In this document: positions 11,289-23,120 of the stretch, piece after piece
Layout of the letters: the number at the start of each line of letters is the position of its first letter
Numbering within the stretch: position 1 is the first letter of the stretch
DNA from: Kalaharituber pfeilii
Taxonomy: Eukaryota; Ascomycota; Pezizomycetes; Pezizales; Pezizaceae
Assembly (NCBI GenBank): GCA_015179045.1
Contig: WHUZ01000002.1
Coordinates: 248,001 to 312,000 of the forward strand
Length of the DNA stretch: 64,000 bases
Reading direction: 5' to 3'
Made by a program: the position numbers and the translations under genes
Notes under the pieces: generated by a model
Seen by the model: the letters and a program-made list of their open reading frames with translations, nothing else
Databases searched by the model: none
What the model was told of the DNA's origin: nothing

Positions 11289-12277
11289 ATTGCCGACGCC
11301 TGTTGATGTTAGTGTAATTATGGGGAGCGGTAATAGGATACTGTCGCATAGTTTTTGGGTTGTTAACCTTTCCTTCGGTTGTGTGGGGTCATGTTTGCGT
11401 CTTTTTGTTTTCGGTTTCATGTTGGCATCTAGGAGTACTTCCGGTCTAGAGTTTTGCTGCACGTTACCGAGCGTTAAATAAAATTATCGTGCATCCCTTC
11501 CAATTCATCCATTCAGCCTTTTCTGAGTGAAATGTAATGTCGGAGAAGTAGTTCGTGTCGTATACGATCCTTGTCTGAAGCAAATCGTTATAGACTTGCG
11601 CTTCCGCGGCTCCTGATAGCATGCAACGTGGCGTCAATTTGACTCCACGCAGTAGCTTCACACTCATCCCTTGCAAGAGGGATTTTTGATATATTCGTGA
11701 AGTTGACTGCGAGTGTCTATATTGACCATGATCTCGTGCCCATCCAGTTATCGGCCAGTAATATTATCTCCCTGTACAGTTGTTTTAGACCTTGATAAAA
11801 ACATGTTTATCTTTCTGCTCCTATCCGAACTTTCTATCTACGGAGTAGCCCCACTTTAAATGGTCATCCCCAGGTGGATTAATCCGGTTAAATAGAGTAG
11901 TACAATACTGGTTGGTTTTTTCGACTGAGGGTGGGTACCGGTACTTAGTGCAGGATGAATTTGGTTGATTCTACCTGCTGCTCTAAAGTACTGGTTCGCT
12001 CAAAAGGAATTCCTTTCGTCGGTTCAATTTCGGCAGTTAAATTGAACTTCGAAAATTTTCCGACTCCCCTCTAGGTACGGAGTAGCTTACGGTCGACACC
12101 GTTTAACATGTTGGAAATTCGAGCGCCTCATTCTTCCGATACGCCTCGCTGTGGATATATCCCAAAGGTATTTTAGCACCGACTGACTTTTATTGTCGAT
12201 CTCGACAGGCTTTTCTTGATCTTCTAGTCGGTCTGCTCAAGAGGCTCTTTTTGATGAACATAGCATACCTGAATCAT

Positions 12278-12312
<35 letters not shown>

Positions 12313-12665
12313 CCGCACAAAAGGCGTATGCACAACCAATACCGTCAGCAGCGAGAGAGGGGAAAACAGAGCGGAAAAATAAGAAATATGGAAGACGGTC
12401 AGAGGGCGAAAGGTTGTTCCTTAAATACTAAACACCCAGTCGATTAGAATTTAGAACAATGTGCGCGTCTTTCCACTTCCGCAAACCGTCTCCACCGCTT
12501 TCCAGTTATGGCATTGCAGTCCTTCTGTTCCAAAAACAAAAAGAGCAGGGTTGGATTTTCTGTCCTCACCTAGCCCCATCGCTGCATAGACATTGCTTGT
12601 ACTTGTGAATAATGTCCTATTTAGTCTTTGTCTCAAGCGTCCATCTGAAAAGAAGGTATGATGTA
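11289..12665. other. Intergenic; poly-T tract, no gene recognised
   Basis: Nothing coding is supported. A run of about 31 T at 12279-12310 may be the A-tail of a minus-strand retroposed fragment, but no LINE hairpin core follows it. Short TACGGAGTA-type motifs occur near 11838 and 12075. Confidence 0.4.
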
Positions 12666-12948
12666 ACTGACCGGGATCAGGCACATTACCGGGATCCGGC
12701 GCACTTCCGGAATTAAAACAACAGCCTCCTGTAAGGCCAAATCTTTATAGAAGATGACCAAATTGCATATACAGCTTGGAGAGGTATTGGAAAGTAACTT
12801 CCGCACCTCAGTTAGCCAATTGTAAATTTTGAATGATACTCTATGGTGGCAGTTGCCTAATTAGGCATCTAAACCCTATGCAGGTGTAAAATAGCAAGAT
12901 GGTGATTTAGGACCTTGAGCAAGTGCATATACCTTCTATGTATGTATT

Positions 12949-14061
12949 TGTTAGCGTAGGCGTCGCTGGGCTCGCGAGAGTGGCTTTGAGGCGACTCCGG
13001 GTTCACGAAGGCAGCGAAGCGGACGGCAAAAGGTTACGCGAGAGCGTTAAGTGAGAGTTCAACTCAGAACACCGCTAGTGTCTTGATTTCTTCTAGCTAT
13101 CTATTCGGCCCGTTTATATAGACTTCCCGGCCGTCAACATGATATGACAATGACATGATGAATATAGATAAGACATGTAGATAAGGAGTCGTAGTAGAAA
13201 CATGCATTAGAAGTAGCAATAGGAGAGCATGTACTCGGGGGTAGGGGAAAATACTCAGAAGCGCTATGCATGCATAATGTGCGCCACCTGACCGGGGGTC
13301 AAAAGTGAAGTAGGTTGACTTTTTGTCGAAAAGTCTTCAGAACAATTGTATGGGTTTTACACACAAAAATACGACACACGTAATTTTAACTGCATACAAG
13401 TCAATAAATTGTTGCATAATTATCACCCAACAGCCATAACAGCAAAGCTAATCTGGCGCACTTCTAACTAATGATAGGACCTGTTCTTTTGTTATTTTAT
13501 CCCACTCTTCCTGAGGTTTTCCACCTTGTTTGTGCATTCATCGCGTACGATAATAATTCTGACATGCTGAACTTGAGTAGTTTCTCGATTGTGAATCTCA
13601 TGACTGAACTTTTCATTTTGATATTGTATGCAGGCTTCAGCAGGTGATTCGAGGCTGTGACTGGGAAATGGAGTTCTGTAAGTTGGTTGAAAAACAAAGA
13701 ATTAAAGCGTGTTACTCTGTGAAGCGTGTAGGAAACTACAGAAAATACGTGTAGAATAACAAGTATTACATAACCAACAGGTCAACTCTATCCTAGCAAC
13801 TATCCCTGTCACATTGTATGCGCTTCTGAAGACTTACCCTTACCCCCGAGTACGCATATTAGTATTAATTGTCGAGCGATGTGCAGTGCTGTCGTATGAC
13901 GTACTGCTTGACACACACTTCATTAGCCACCCGCCGGTCCATGGGCCGAAGTGAATCCCTGCGTTGCCTAGTGGTGATCAGTCACATCTTCAGCATACGC
14001 CTTACAGCGATTCGGGCGGGGGTTCCGGGCGTTTCCCGTAAGCCTTACCTTAGCCGTAACA
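12949..14061 (-). mobile_element. Solo LTR, family A, interrupted by a TIR element
   Basis: On the plus strand it begins TGTTAGCG and ends CCGTAACA. It is the inverse of the LTR at 6078-6575 and about 494 bp long without its insert (13235-13853 including duplicated target). Perfect 5-bp duplications GTATT flank it at 12944-12948 and 14062-14066. The uninterrupted target can be read in the opposite arm near 16370, which confirms the boundaries. Confidence 0.9.
13231..13853. mobile_element. 615-bp non-autonomous TIR element inside the LTR
   Basis: The ends TCGGGGGTAGGGGAAAATAC (left) and the inverse of TCGGGGGTAAGGGTAAGTCT (right) form a TIR of about 35 bp with mismatches. The sister LTR at 6078-6575 shows the empty site (GCATGTACGCAT), so the insert is 13235-13849 with GTAC duplicated (13231-13234 and 13850-13853). 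No transposase is evident. A 4-bp palindromic target does not fit Tc1/pogo (TA), so the superfamily is unassigned. Confidence 0.7.
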
Positions 14062-14548
14062 GTATTTAAGAGATCTGGAATGTTTCATGATAATTGAATA
14101 CATATGAAATAAGTAGTGAGCTAATATCTATACATATATTTTTATTACTAGAAGTAAACTTTTTGTATATAATTCTAAAAATATAAGGCATGTTTAAAAT
14201 ATATCTTAAGTAGCTTGTAAGTATAGGTATTGATAGAAAGTAGAGATTAATAGAAATATCTATTTATATATACTCAATTAGATAATATATATTCTATATA
14301 AATGTTACAGTTATAAGCTATAAAACTCCAGAGATATAATTTAAAAGTTTCTAAAATATTATATAGAAACTCTTAAAGGGACATAATTATGTCTGTTAAA
14401 GTTACATATTATTTCTTTAATTTGGTCTATTTATTTTCTTAGAAATAAATAAATAAGGTGAAGAAAATAATTAGATTCATAGGTACTATTTATTTCACAG
14501 AAGAGTAAGAAAGTAAATAAGAAAGTCACTTCTTATAGATAAGTTAAG

Positions 14549-15323
14549 TGTCACAGCCGGTGCTCTACAGCCTTGCACACTCAAGCCACGACCGCCGGCA
14601 AGCCACGACCACCTCCTGTCTGACAGCCGGAAAGCTCATAGAACCGGCTAGCTATAGCTATAGGTAGCTAGCCAGTCGTCAGTTACAGCCCTCCTGCCGA
14701 CAGCCGGCAAGCTCATAGAACCGGGTAGCTATTGGTAGCTAGCCAGCCGTAGCCAGCCAGCTGCCAGTATAGCCCGCCTGCCTGCCAAAGTAGGCCTATG
14801 GCTTACCATGGCTGCTATAGTGAAAACTTTGACTTTGCCACTGCGCTACCCTCGCCACGGCCCTCATTCTGCCTCTCTCCTCATCGCCGCTCCTACCTTT
14901 GTATTATGTTTCTTGGCTAATGGGCCTATCATGTATATAAAGGGCTCTCATGTCAATAGTTCCTTCTCTCCTTGTCTGTTGTCTTGTCTTCTTAATAGAC
15001 TCCCCCCTTTTTTTTTTTTTTTTTTTTGTCACGTTACCCCGCTCGCAGCTGTTCGCCATGGCAGGGCCTTAATAGACCCATATGGTTCCTCGCAGTCCAT
15101 ATGTTCTTGTTATTCCTGTCAATCCCTAAATCTTATTCAGTATCTGATCTTCCTCTCTGCCTTTTCAACATAGCCTGCCATCGCTGCTGAACTGGAGCCG
15201 CTGAACCGCCACTCATGAGCCTCTCCTGTCAAGTTTATCAAGCCTCTGCCGTTCAGCGCTTGCGAAACTACTGTACCCTGAACCGGTCGTATCCCTTAGC
15301 AGCGCCCGCCACCGCCCGTGACA
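14549..15323 (+). mobile_element. Solo LTR, family C
   Basis: It starts TGTCACAGCC and ends CGCCCGTGACA; the flanks TTAAG and TTAAA match at four of five bases. A TATA box (TGTATATAAAGGGCTC) lies at about 14933-14948, followed by a pyrimidine-rich initiator region, as in fungal Gypsy LTRs. Its first part contains two direct copies of a segment of about 75 bp built on AGCTCATAGAACCGG (14625-14780). A LINE stub has inserted at 15001-15077. Confidence 0.7.
14991..15077 (-). mobile_element. Ultra-short LINE-I stub with 10-bp TSD
   Basis: The minus-strand core is GCCCTGCCATGGCGAACAGC, then GCGAGCGGGGTAACGTGAC and about 20 A. The insert is 15001-15067, with CTTAATAGAC duplicated at 14991-15000 and 15068-15077. 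The 5' boundary is the same as at 3068-3120. Confidence 0.8.
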
Positions 15324-16699
15324 TTAAATAGTAGAGAGCTAAGTATGGGAATAAGGGAGTTATCTATTATGTACTCCGTACTGTTGGAAAAGCCACAAAA
15401 AGCACAGCACCATCACAGAAAAAAAAATTATTGGATCGCTTAAATGTCAATTACGTTCGATGCCAGCAATCGTCCCTTCTTATAGCATAGTTCCTTCTCG
15501 GCTTAGGCAACTGCGTTCTATTAGCTCCTTGCTACAACCCATGTGCGCTATACCTTGGCAGCAACCACACCAGACACCCCTAAGTATGATACGGTATGGT
15601 GACTTAGAAGCATGATGAGTATGTATTCATATGCATGTTATGAAGTATAGCAAGCGTGGTGGCAGCATAGCATGATAAGTATGTGTAGCATGGTGGAAGA
15701 TTGAACGCAGTGGAGAGCGGAGTGGATCAGTGCAGGGGGTGCTAGGGGGAGGTATGGGAGTAGGAGCATGGTGTATGGAGGGCCTCACGGTCGGGAGGCC
15801 AGTTACTGCTTGTATGAATGTACTAGTGAATATTGGAGTAGAAATGAGTAATAAAAAATAAGAATTAAGTAAAGAGCCTTCTAGATTACTTATATAATAT
15901 ACTTAAAGTGAGGTATTAGTACTATATAATATATACTAAAATTCAAGGTATCTTTATATAGAAGGAGATATAATCATGTATTCTTTAAGAAGCTATTATT
16001 AGGTTTTTTTGAAAGTTTTTATATAATATCTTAAAAGCGTCTAGATTATATTTCTGTAGTTTTATAGCTTAAAACTATAGTATTTATATATAATATAGTA
16101 AGAAATATATAGTATCTAATTAAGTATATATAAATAAATATTTCTATTAATTTTTACTTTCTATTAATATCTATACTTATAAGCTACTTAAGATATATTC
16201 TTCTATATATAGAGTTATATTTTAGAGTATTCTAAATATATTTTAAACTTTTTAAAATTATATTAAAACTAAATATCAAACCTTACTTCTAGTAATAAAA
16301 ATATATATATAGATATTAGCTTACTACTTGTTTTATATGTATTCAATTATTATAAAACATTTCAAATCTCTTAAATACATACATAGAAGATATATACACT
16401 TGCTCAAGGTTCTAAATAGCGATCTTGTCATTTTACATCTGCATAAGGTTCAAATGCCTAATTAGGCAACTGCCACCATAGAGTATCATTCAAAATTTAC
16501 AATTGGCTAACTGAGGTGCGGAAGTTACTTTCATATACCTCTCCAAGCTGTATGTAGATTTGGCCTTACAGGAGTCTAATTCCGGAAGTGCCGGTAATGT
16601 GCCTGATCCCGGTCAGTGACGTTATAAGACTACAATGTTCAAGGTTGCGTTTACAAGTCAATGTTAGCGAAATTGTAAGCATCTAATCTTCTCCCAGAG

Positions 16700-17095
16700 G
16701 AGCCACTACTTTGGTCATTACTGCGATATGGAGAAAAGTAACAGGAGGCCTGAAAAGTTGGAGATGGAAGATAGGAGACACAGGGTGGATGGGCCAGAGT
16801 ATAGATGGTGCGGTGAGGAGACAACATCACAGGTCATGGAGCGTAGGGTGTGGAGAGTCGGGTGGCACGAGAGAATGCTAAACCTGCGAGAACCACCAAT
16901 AGGACAGGAGGCAGCAGATGTATTAGCGGTGTTCTTGAAATGGATGTTTTGTAGCGAGAGGGGGAAGCCGGTGGAGGCTTGCGAGATGTGAGAAGTTGCC
17001 TTATCATGTGCTAATTTTCCTTATCTCCTTTGTAAGTATCTCCGGTTCTCCGCATAGCCGTAAGGTCGCATGTGAGTAACTAAAAGCGAAAAAAG
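16700..17095 (+). pseudogene. LINE-II 3' fragment (C-terminal ORF2 plus 3' UTR)
   Basis: The frame 16728-16991 encodes YRWCGEETTSQVMERRVWR..., resembling the Cys/His-bearing C-terminal tail of fungal LINE ORF2 (CxxC region). It is followed by a 3' UTR ending in a divergent hairpin (CATAGCCGTAAGGTCGCATG) and a short A-rich tail. It is truncated at the 5' end, with no promoter or start context of its own. Confidence 0.55.
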
Positions 17096-17267
17096 GTGTT
17101 TTGATCGTAGTCCCCTTGGTTCACTTCATTTGATGCAACATCAGACTCCTCCCTTATGAACGTGAAGACGCTCCTTATCTAAAGAAGTTGATTGCCCTCG
17201 AGCACTGCAAGGGTTTAGATAAGCAAGCACCCGCTAACCACGAACAATCATATCGCGAATAAGTGTT

Positions 17268-20165
17268 ACGGGGAAAAAGGGGAGGAGTGGCTGGGAGGGC
17301 TACGAGGGGAGACCCTGTATGAGAAACTCCTGAGCCTGAAGGAGAGGCATAGCCGAGAAGTGAGGGTGTGTAGAAGAAGTAAGAAGTGGTGGTCCAAGAA
17401 ATTAACGGGCCTCCGGAAGAAGGTGTCGGCAGAAGGGAGAGGAGGAGTGGGTCAAGGGGCAAAGGGGATGGACCCGGGGAGATACGAGAGATGGAAGGAG
17501 GCGAAGAGGACCCTCAAGGCGAACATAAAAAAGGAAAAGGAGGAGTGCTGGAGGGCCTTCGCAGAAGAGATGGGGGAGAAAGATCCGTGGGCGGTTGCCA
17601 GGGTAGCAAGGGACCCGTGGAAGCTGAAGGCAACAATGGGGAAGCTGGTAGGAGAGGAGGGGAGGAGCTGAGGACGGACCAAGATAAGTGCGAAGCACTT
17701 GTCTCGAGAAACTTTCAGTGGAAGGAAGGGGAGGACGGAGAGGAGGAGGAAGAGGAGGGGGGGGGACCGGGATATGGGGTGGAGAAAATCGTAGGCATGT
17801 TGGAGGACGCACTTAAGGGGACGAGCAACGTGTCGGCACCGGGACCGGATGGGGTTTCGTACAAGTTTCTGAAGCTGGTAATGAAAACGCCATTGGGAAG
17901 GCAGCTGATGACACAATTGGCGGAGGAGATGGCGGCGGGAGGACCCCGGAAGAATGGCAGTTGAGCAAGGTGGTCATGATTCCGAAACCAGGGAAGGACA
18001 AGTCCCAGGTGAGGAGTTGGAGGCCGATAAACCTGATAAACTGCGTGGCAAAACTGGGAGAGAAGGTGGTAGCAAATGAGCTGCAGAAGGCAGACAAGCT
18101 CTTCCACCGACATCAATTTGGTGGTAGGAAGGGGCGAAATGCGGCGGAGGCAATGATGCGAGCAGTCACCAAAACTCAGAGGTGCCTGGCAAGAAAGGGG
18201 GGTCGGTGTGGAGCCTGGATGATGTCAGAGGGGGCTTCAACGATGTGAAAGGGGAGGAGGTACTGAGAAGGGTAAGGAGAGACAAGGGGGCAGGGAGATG
18301 GTCGGGGTGGCTGAAGAGTTTCTTCAGGAAAAGAAGGTTCACGGTGGAATGGGATGGGGTGGTCAGGGGAGAGGGGAGAGCGAACGTAGGGGTACCGCAG
18401 GAGTCGCCTTTGTCACCGGTCATATTTCTGATATGGCTGGCACCGATGTTGGAGGATTTGGAAGAGACTCTGAGGAGGGAGTGTCCGGAAGTAGAGTGTG
18501 AAGTCCCATCATACGTGGACGACATCAACGTGACGGCGTGGGACTGGGAGGGGGTGATGGATCAAAAAGAGACTGAGAGTGAAGCTAGGAAGGATAACCA
18601 GGGAAGTTGCGGAGAAGTGGGGGGTGCCCTTGGAGAAAACGAAGCATGAGGATATTGTTTTTGGAAAGGGGAGGAGAAGGAGAAAGGAGGTGGAGAGGGT
18701 GAAGTGGCTGGGAGTGATCTTTGATTCGACCCTAGACTTCGACTTCCACCGGAAGACGAGGATAGAGAAGGCAAGAAAACTCACAGGTGCGATGATGGGG
18801 ATGGGTGCAGGGCAGTGGGGGATGAGCCCGCGATGTTGGAGACAGCTGTACACAGGGATGATAAGGGCGGTGATGATGTGGGGCTCCGAAATTGGGTGGA
18901 GGGGGCAGAAGGAATGGAGAAGGGAGATGGAAAAGATTCAGTACCAGATACTGAAGAAAGCAACGGGCGCTGTTCACGGAGCGGCAATACAGAAAGTCAA
19001 CTGGATTGCCGGCGTGGAGAGTGCGGAAACAGCACTGGATGCCGCACAGGCAAGGTTAGTGGCGAGGAGTATAGGAGATCCGGAAGGCTGTGGGGACATT
19101 TGGACCGCGGACTTCAGGGGGGAGGGGGACGCGGAGGAGCGGGCCAGAGATTGGAAGGACTGGGGTGTGGGATGGGCGACGCAAAAGAAGGATGGATTTG
19201 AGTCGGTGGCGGGACAGGTGCAGAGCACAGTGAGCTTCGTTATGCCAGAGGGGGTCGACGAAGTGTCATGGGGAGGGAGATGCTCAAAGGTAGAAGTGGA
19301 GGAGGTGGCGAGTGAGGGGCGCAAAGGGGGGGCGTGGAGGAGTGGGAATCCTCCATCTTTTGGGCAACAAAAGGGGGGGGGGGGGCAGTGTACACAGATG
19401 GAAGTATGAATGAGAAGGGAAGAGTAGGGGGGGTTACTGGAAGTGGGACGGAGGGGGGGGGGAAGAAATGGGGACGGGAGCCACAGTGTGGGATGGGGAG
19501 GTGAGGGGGATGAGAAAGGGGGTAGAAAAAGCAGTACCGGCACCGGCGAACCTGGTCATCCTAACCGATTCACAGGCAGCAATTGCGGCGGTGAAGAAGG
19601 CGGGGAGATTAGGGAAACGGGATACGGGGGGGGCTCGGTGATGGAGTGGAAAAGGGGAGCCGCAACGGCTTTCACGAGACTGAGAACGGGGAAGGGGATG
19701 GGAAAGGAGTGGGACGTGAAGATAGGCAGAGCGGCGGAAGGGAGTGTATGTGGGTGTGGGGAGAGGCAGACGGCGGACCACCTGGCGTTCAGGTGTGAGG
19801 AGGTAGAGTACCCGGAAGGATGGGGAAGGTGGGAGGATGTTGATGAGAAGAAGTGGATGGTAGAGCAGGAGAGCGGGGAGGCGGTGAATGTGCTGGGAGA
19901 GTTTGTTGGCTCTTTGAAGGTGTAATATAGGGGGAGGGGGCGAATTTTCGTTTGTTCGAAGGTGACGGTGGAGGAAAGTCGTAGCTATTTTTATTGCCTT
20001 GGGGAGGTGGGGCGGGGAGGGGTCGAGTTTTTCGTTTGTGGAGATGGCGGTGGAAGGGTTAGTTAGATAAGCCTGCCTCCGGGCTTTGAGGACCCAGGGC
20101 CCTGCCATGGCGAACAGCTGCAAGCGGGGTCACGTGATACATAAAAAAAAAAAAAAACAAGAAAA
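17268..20165 (+). mobile_element. 5'-truncated Tad1/I-like LINE (LINE-I), frameshifted ORF2
   Basis: GCGAATAAGTGTT is duplicated at 17255-17267 and 20166-20178, so the insertion is 2.9 kb. Frames with stops and shifts together show, in order: the post-endonuclease linker (17360-17671), the pre-RT motif SAPGPDGVSYKFLK, MIPKPGKDKSQVRSWRPINL, QFGGRKGRNAAEA, then VRGGFNDV, GVPQESPLSP, the RT catalytic SYVDDI, and KWLGVIFDSTLDF. Next come an RNase H start (VYTDGSMNEKG), LTDSQAAIAAVKKAGR and the C-terminal CGCGERQTADHL. The family normally has an intact ORF1 and an APE endonuclease upstream; both are absent here. At least five frame changes make it dead. The 3' end is the conserved GCCCTGCCATGGCGAACAGC hairpin region plus an A-rich tail. 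The sense strand is markedly purine/G-rich. Confidence 0.88.
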
Positions 20166-20178
20166 GCGAATAAGTGTT

Positions 20179-20394
20179 TTGTGTACAGTACGGTGATAGG
20201 ACAGTATCCGGTTTAAGCTTTGGGAAGTCGAAGAACATGCTTTCTGATTCACAGCTAGTGCTTTACTCGAACTCTGCAAGCCCATGTAACAGATTGGCAA
20301 GTTGGGCGTCTGACAGTACACTTAGAATGGAGGGAAGCGCCCCCTTTGGCGTTACTTCCAACCCTGACATCTTCAGCTGAAAAAGAAAAGAATG
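20179..20394. other. Short spacer, nothing recognised
   Basis: Pre-insertion flank of the LINE. No coding or repeat identity is evident. Confidence 0.3.
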
Positions 20395-21240
20395 GGGACA
20401 GAGGATAGCAGACACAGCGGGCGAGGGTTCGAAAGCGGCATCTACCGACGGGAATGGACTAGAAGAGAGAGCCGCGGCAGGGCACTGGGGTGCAGGGCGG
20501 AATCGGTATACCTAGGGACGGGGCTAAGTGGGGAGCTGCAAAAGATTGCCGAGGGCCAGCCCGCTCCGGACAGGGTGAGCAGGATGTCCCGGGAGATATG
20601 GGAAACGAAAACAAGACGGGGCATGATCGATGTAGGGGTGATGTGGGTAAAAGGAGACAAGGGCCTAAGGGACTATGAAGAGGCAGACAAGTCAGTGAGA
20701 CTGGAGACATTCCTCCTATACCAGGTAAAGTTGGTAACGGAGGTGGGGATGAGAATGGTAGCCAACAAGCAACAAGCGAAGGAGGGGAACAGACTGGACT
20801 TGAGCTACAGGCCAGCCCAGATGTTGGGCAACTTGCTACGAAGTTTGGGAGGTGCGCTGGGTGGGAAAGGCCAGAGGCCTGGGGGTTTAGGATCGGCAAG
20901 GCGGACAGTCCGGAATGCCGGTGATGCGGAATGGAAGAAGAGAAAACAAAACACATATGAACCAGATCCGAAGTATAGAGGAGAAGGTGACCCGGGCCAC
21001 CAGCGGGAAAGAAAGACGAGCAAAATCCACTAGTGCAACTGACGAAATGGGTAGAAAGGATGACAGCCGAGACAATGGCAAGAGGAAGGGACGGACTTTG
21101 CTGGTGGTACTGTATTCTTTTACGCTGTTTTGTCTATTTACCATTTTTATTCTTTTCCCTTTTTATCTCTTACGTAATTAATCTCGCCCTAGCCGCTAGT
21201 GCGGCATAAAATGAAAAGAAAAGAAAAAGGTTAGTATAGG
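20395..21240 (+). pseudogene. LINE-II fragment: RNase H/C-terminal ORF2 with 3' UTR
   Basis: The frame 20392-21033 contains ESVYLGTGLSGELQKIAEGQ, then IDVGVMWVKGDKGLRDYEEA, which is the RNase H segment (usually WVKGHxGxxGNEEAD, with H and N replaced here). After it comes a T-rich 3' UTR and the terminal hairpin CTCGCCCTAGCCGCTAGTGC with an AAAAG-rich tail. It is 5'-truncated and carries substitutions at catalytic positions, so inactive. Confidence 0.65.
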
Positions 21241-21548
21241 TCGAAGCTATGTATAAGAGATTCAAGGAAGTAGACTACACATCCCTCTACACCCTTAATT
21301 GAATCTTGTCCAAGGTAGCTTGTACAGCCCATCCACTTAAGGAGCTCCTTTCCATACTCTGTACTCTTCTAATAAAGGGCCGTTCTTCAACTCATCCGCA
21401 CTCCAGGCTCGTTTGCGCAATTGCATTTTCTATCTTGTATTTTCAACTCCTCGGCCCTTTCTGCCTAGTAATGCCTCCCATGATTCTCACCTCTCACCCA
21501 TCCTCGTGAGAGAGTTATAATTCAGGCCTAGCCCTTTCCTTTCGGATG
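21241..21548. other. Intergenic, nothing recognised
   Basis: No domain-bearing frame or repeat identity is visible apart from the LTR target site at the right edge. Confidence 0.3.
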
Positions 21549-21553
21549 CTTTC

Positions 21554-22129
21554 TGTTACGGGTTGCAATCATGGCCTCGAGGGTCTGCAGCCGGTCTGCA
21601 TATGTCTGCGAAGGTTCTAGTTGTTCCGTAGGCATGGTTGCTGTGGGAGGCATCTGATATCGTTTTCGGTCAGGTGTCAGGGTAAGGTATATAGTAGTTG
21701 TGGTAATGTGCTAGCGTTGTAATGTTACGGAGTCTACGATGATGTAGCTAAAGTGAGGGTGTAACTTAGGACAACGCTTGAAGCTTGACCATCTCTCGAA
21801 GGCAGAAGGCCCTCCTTATATAGCCAGCTCCCCGCGCATGCCCACTGTATGTTCTATTGCTTATGTTATCTATGCTTAACAATCGATATCAATGCTTAAC
21901 AATCAATAACAATGTCTGAGGCTGTGCACAACAAGCCTACGCGTACTCTTGCCACTCAGTGGCGCAACTCACTCAACCATGCGTTCCGCTTGTGATACGC
22001 TTCCGTGACCCTACCTGTCAATTGTATTGCCCTGCTGTAGCTATCGGTTGATCAGGCCGAATGGTCACCAGCAGCCTTACGGGTCAACCCAGGTGGATAT
22101 CCCCAGCCTCTCTGGGTAGGCCCGTGACA
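21554..22129 (+). mobile_element. Solo LTR, family B (576 bp)
   Basis: It starts TGTTACGGGTTGC and ends GGCCCGTGACA, with perfect CTTTC duplications at 21549-21553 and 22130-22134. It contains a TATA-like CCTTATATAGCC and the diagnostic GTAGCTATCGGTTGATCAGG. An internal second TGTTACGG (21723) lies 169 bp in. The copy at 24610 starts at the equivalent of that second repeat, suggesting a deletion between the two direct repeats. Confidence 0.88.
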
Positions 22130-22134
22130 CTTTC

Positions 22135-22557
22135 CTCTTCCTCCTGCTGCCCTCCATCCCCCTTCTGTCACCGCCTCTTCTCCATATGGTAGGAAGGTTC
22201 CTATCCCTGCTGTATAGTTAGCTCTTCTTCGCCGCTGTATGTTTTAATCCATATTATTGCCGTATTTTTCAATCTTCTCGACACTCTCTTCTCCAGTTCT
22301 CGTGTATGCCTATGCTGCTCCACTTTTTGTAAATGCTCCTTCCGCTACCCGCGCCACATTCTTTACTGCCACCTGTGAGTCCAATACCGTAAAAGTTGGT
22401 TCATAAGAGACTATTATGTGAGAAGAGGCCTTATGCGATGAAGGACCCGAAAAAACTGTATGGGCCTAGGACCATCTGTGGTTATAAATCATAAGGAATC
22501 AAGGCAATGCGTATTTTCGCTATAACAATACAAATGATTCATAACAATTTGGACTTC
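22135..22557. other. Intergenic, nothing recognised
   Basis: No convincing gene, RNA or repeat was identified. Confidence 0.3.
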
Positions 22558-22652
22558 TGATTGATTTTTTCCCCCTCGCCATAGCCCACAGGGCGGCATG
22601 TGAATGATGATAATATTAAAAAAGAAAAGAAAAAAAATTTGATTGATTTTTT
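22558..22652 (+). mobile_element. Ultra-short LINE-II stub with 13-bp TSD
   Basis: The insert 22571-22639 is CCCCCTCGCCATAGCCCACA, then GGGCGGCATGTGAATGATG and an A/G-rich tail. TGATTGATTTTTT is duplicated at 22558-22570 and 22640-22652. It carries only the terminal hairpin and tail. Confidence 0.75.
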
Positions 22653-23120
22653 TAAAATATATATATATCGTTACTCGTATACTACCCCGGGACTAGGACC
22701 ATAAAACATGACAAACTGGGACATATCAAGACAAAATTGAAGGAAATAATTCAACGCAAAATTAAACCTCCAGGGGTCCTGCCGCCATTCCACCATTTCA
22801 TCAGCTCTGCCAATGGAGCCAGTTCCTGTTCCGTCCCTACCAGCGGCCTTTTTATCGTCTGGTCCTCCCGGCAAGCTTTTCTACGTCTCATACCTTACCC
22901 AGGTGCATTCCGTTGTCTCCTCTTCCATCCTATACCATGGGCATGCCAGGCCATCTGCCTTTTTTACTCTGAGCTTCCAAACTCTCAATCCCTTCCCACT
23001 CAATAGGCCGCCTTGAGTGCCTGCCATCCTTCCTAACCTCCGATCAGTCTGTATCCTAGATTCAGCCTGCTCCTTTCTACGGCTCGTTCCCTCTTTTGCT
23101 ACAATCCTCATCCCTGCCTT
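22653..23120 (-). pseudogene. LINE-II 3' fragment, minus strand
   Basis: Minus-strand coding from about 23110 to 22870 (EETTECTWVRYETL at its end) matches the C-terminal part of LINE ORF2. It is followed by a 3' UTR ending in GTAGTATACGAGTAACGATA and an A/T tail at 22655-22675. Stops and truncation make it a relic. Confidence 0.5.

Larger units (their letters stand above)
12666..16617. mobile_element. Large AT-rich inverted-repeat (foldback-type) element with nested insertions
   Basis: The ends are ACTGACCGGGATCAGGCACA on the left and its inverse on the right (16598-16617). Homology continues inward: 12666-12943 plus 14067-about 14420 on the left pairs with about 15860-16617 on the right. 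Each arm is therefore about 640 bp once the solo LTR at 12949-14061 is removed. The arms are extremely AT-rich inside. The interior holds another solo LTR (14549-15323). No transposase is visible, so the element is non-autonomous or gutted. No target duplication was found. Confidence 0.75.

Noticed and set aside
17402..20123. Pro/Ser-rich frames on the minus strand across the LINE
   Set aside because: Complement of a purine-rich LINE sense strand. No stops arise because of composition, not coding.
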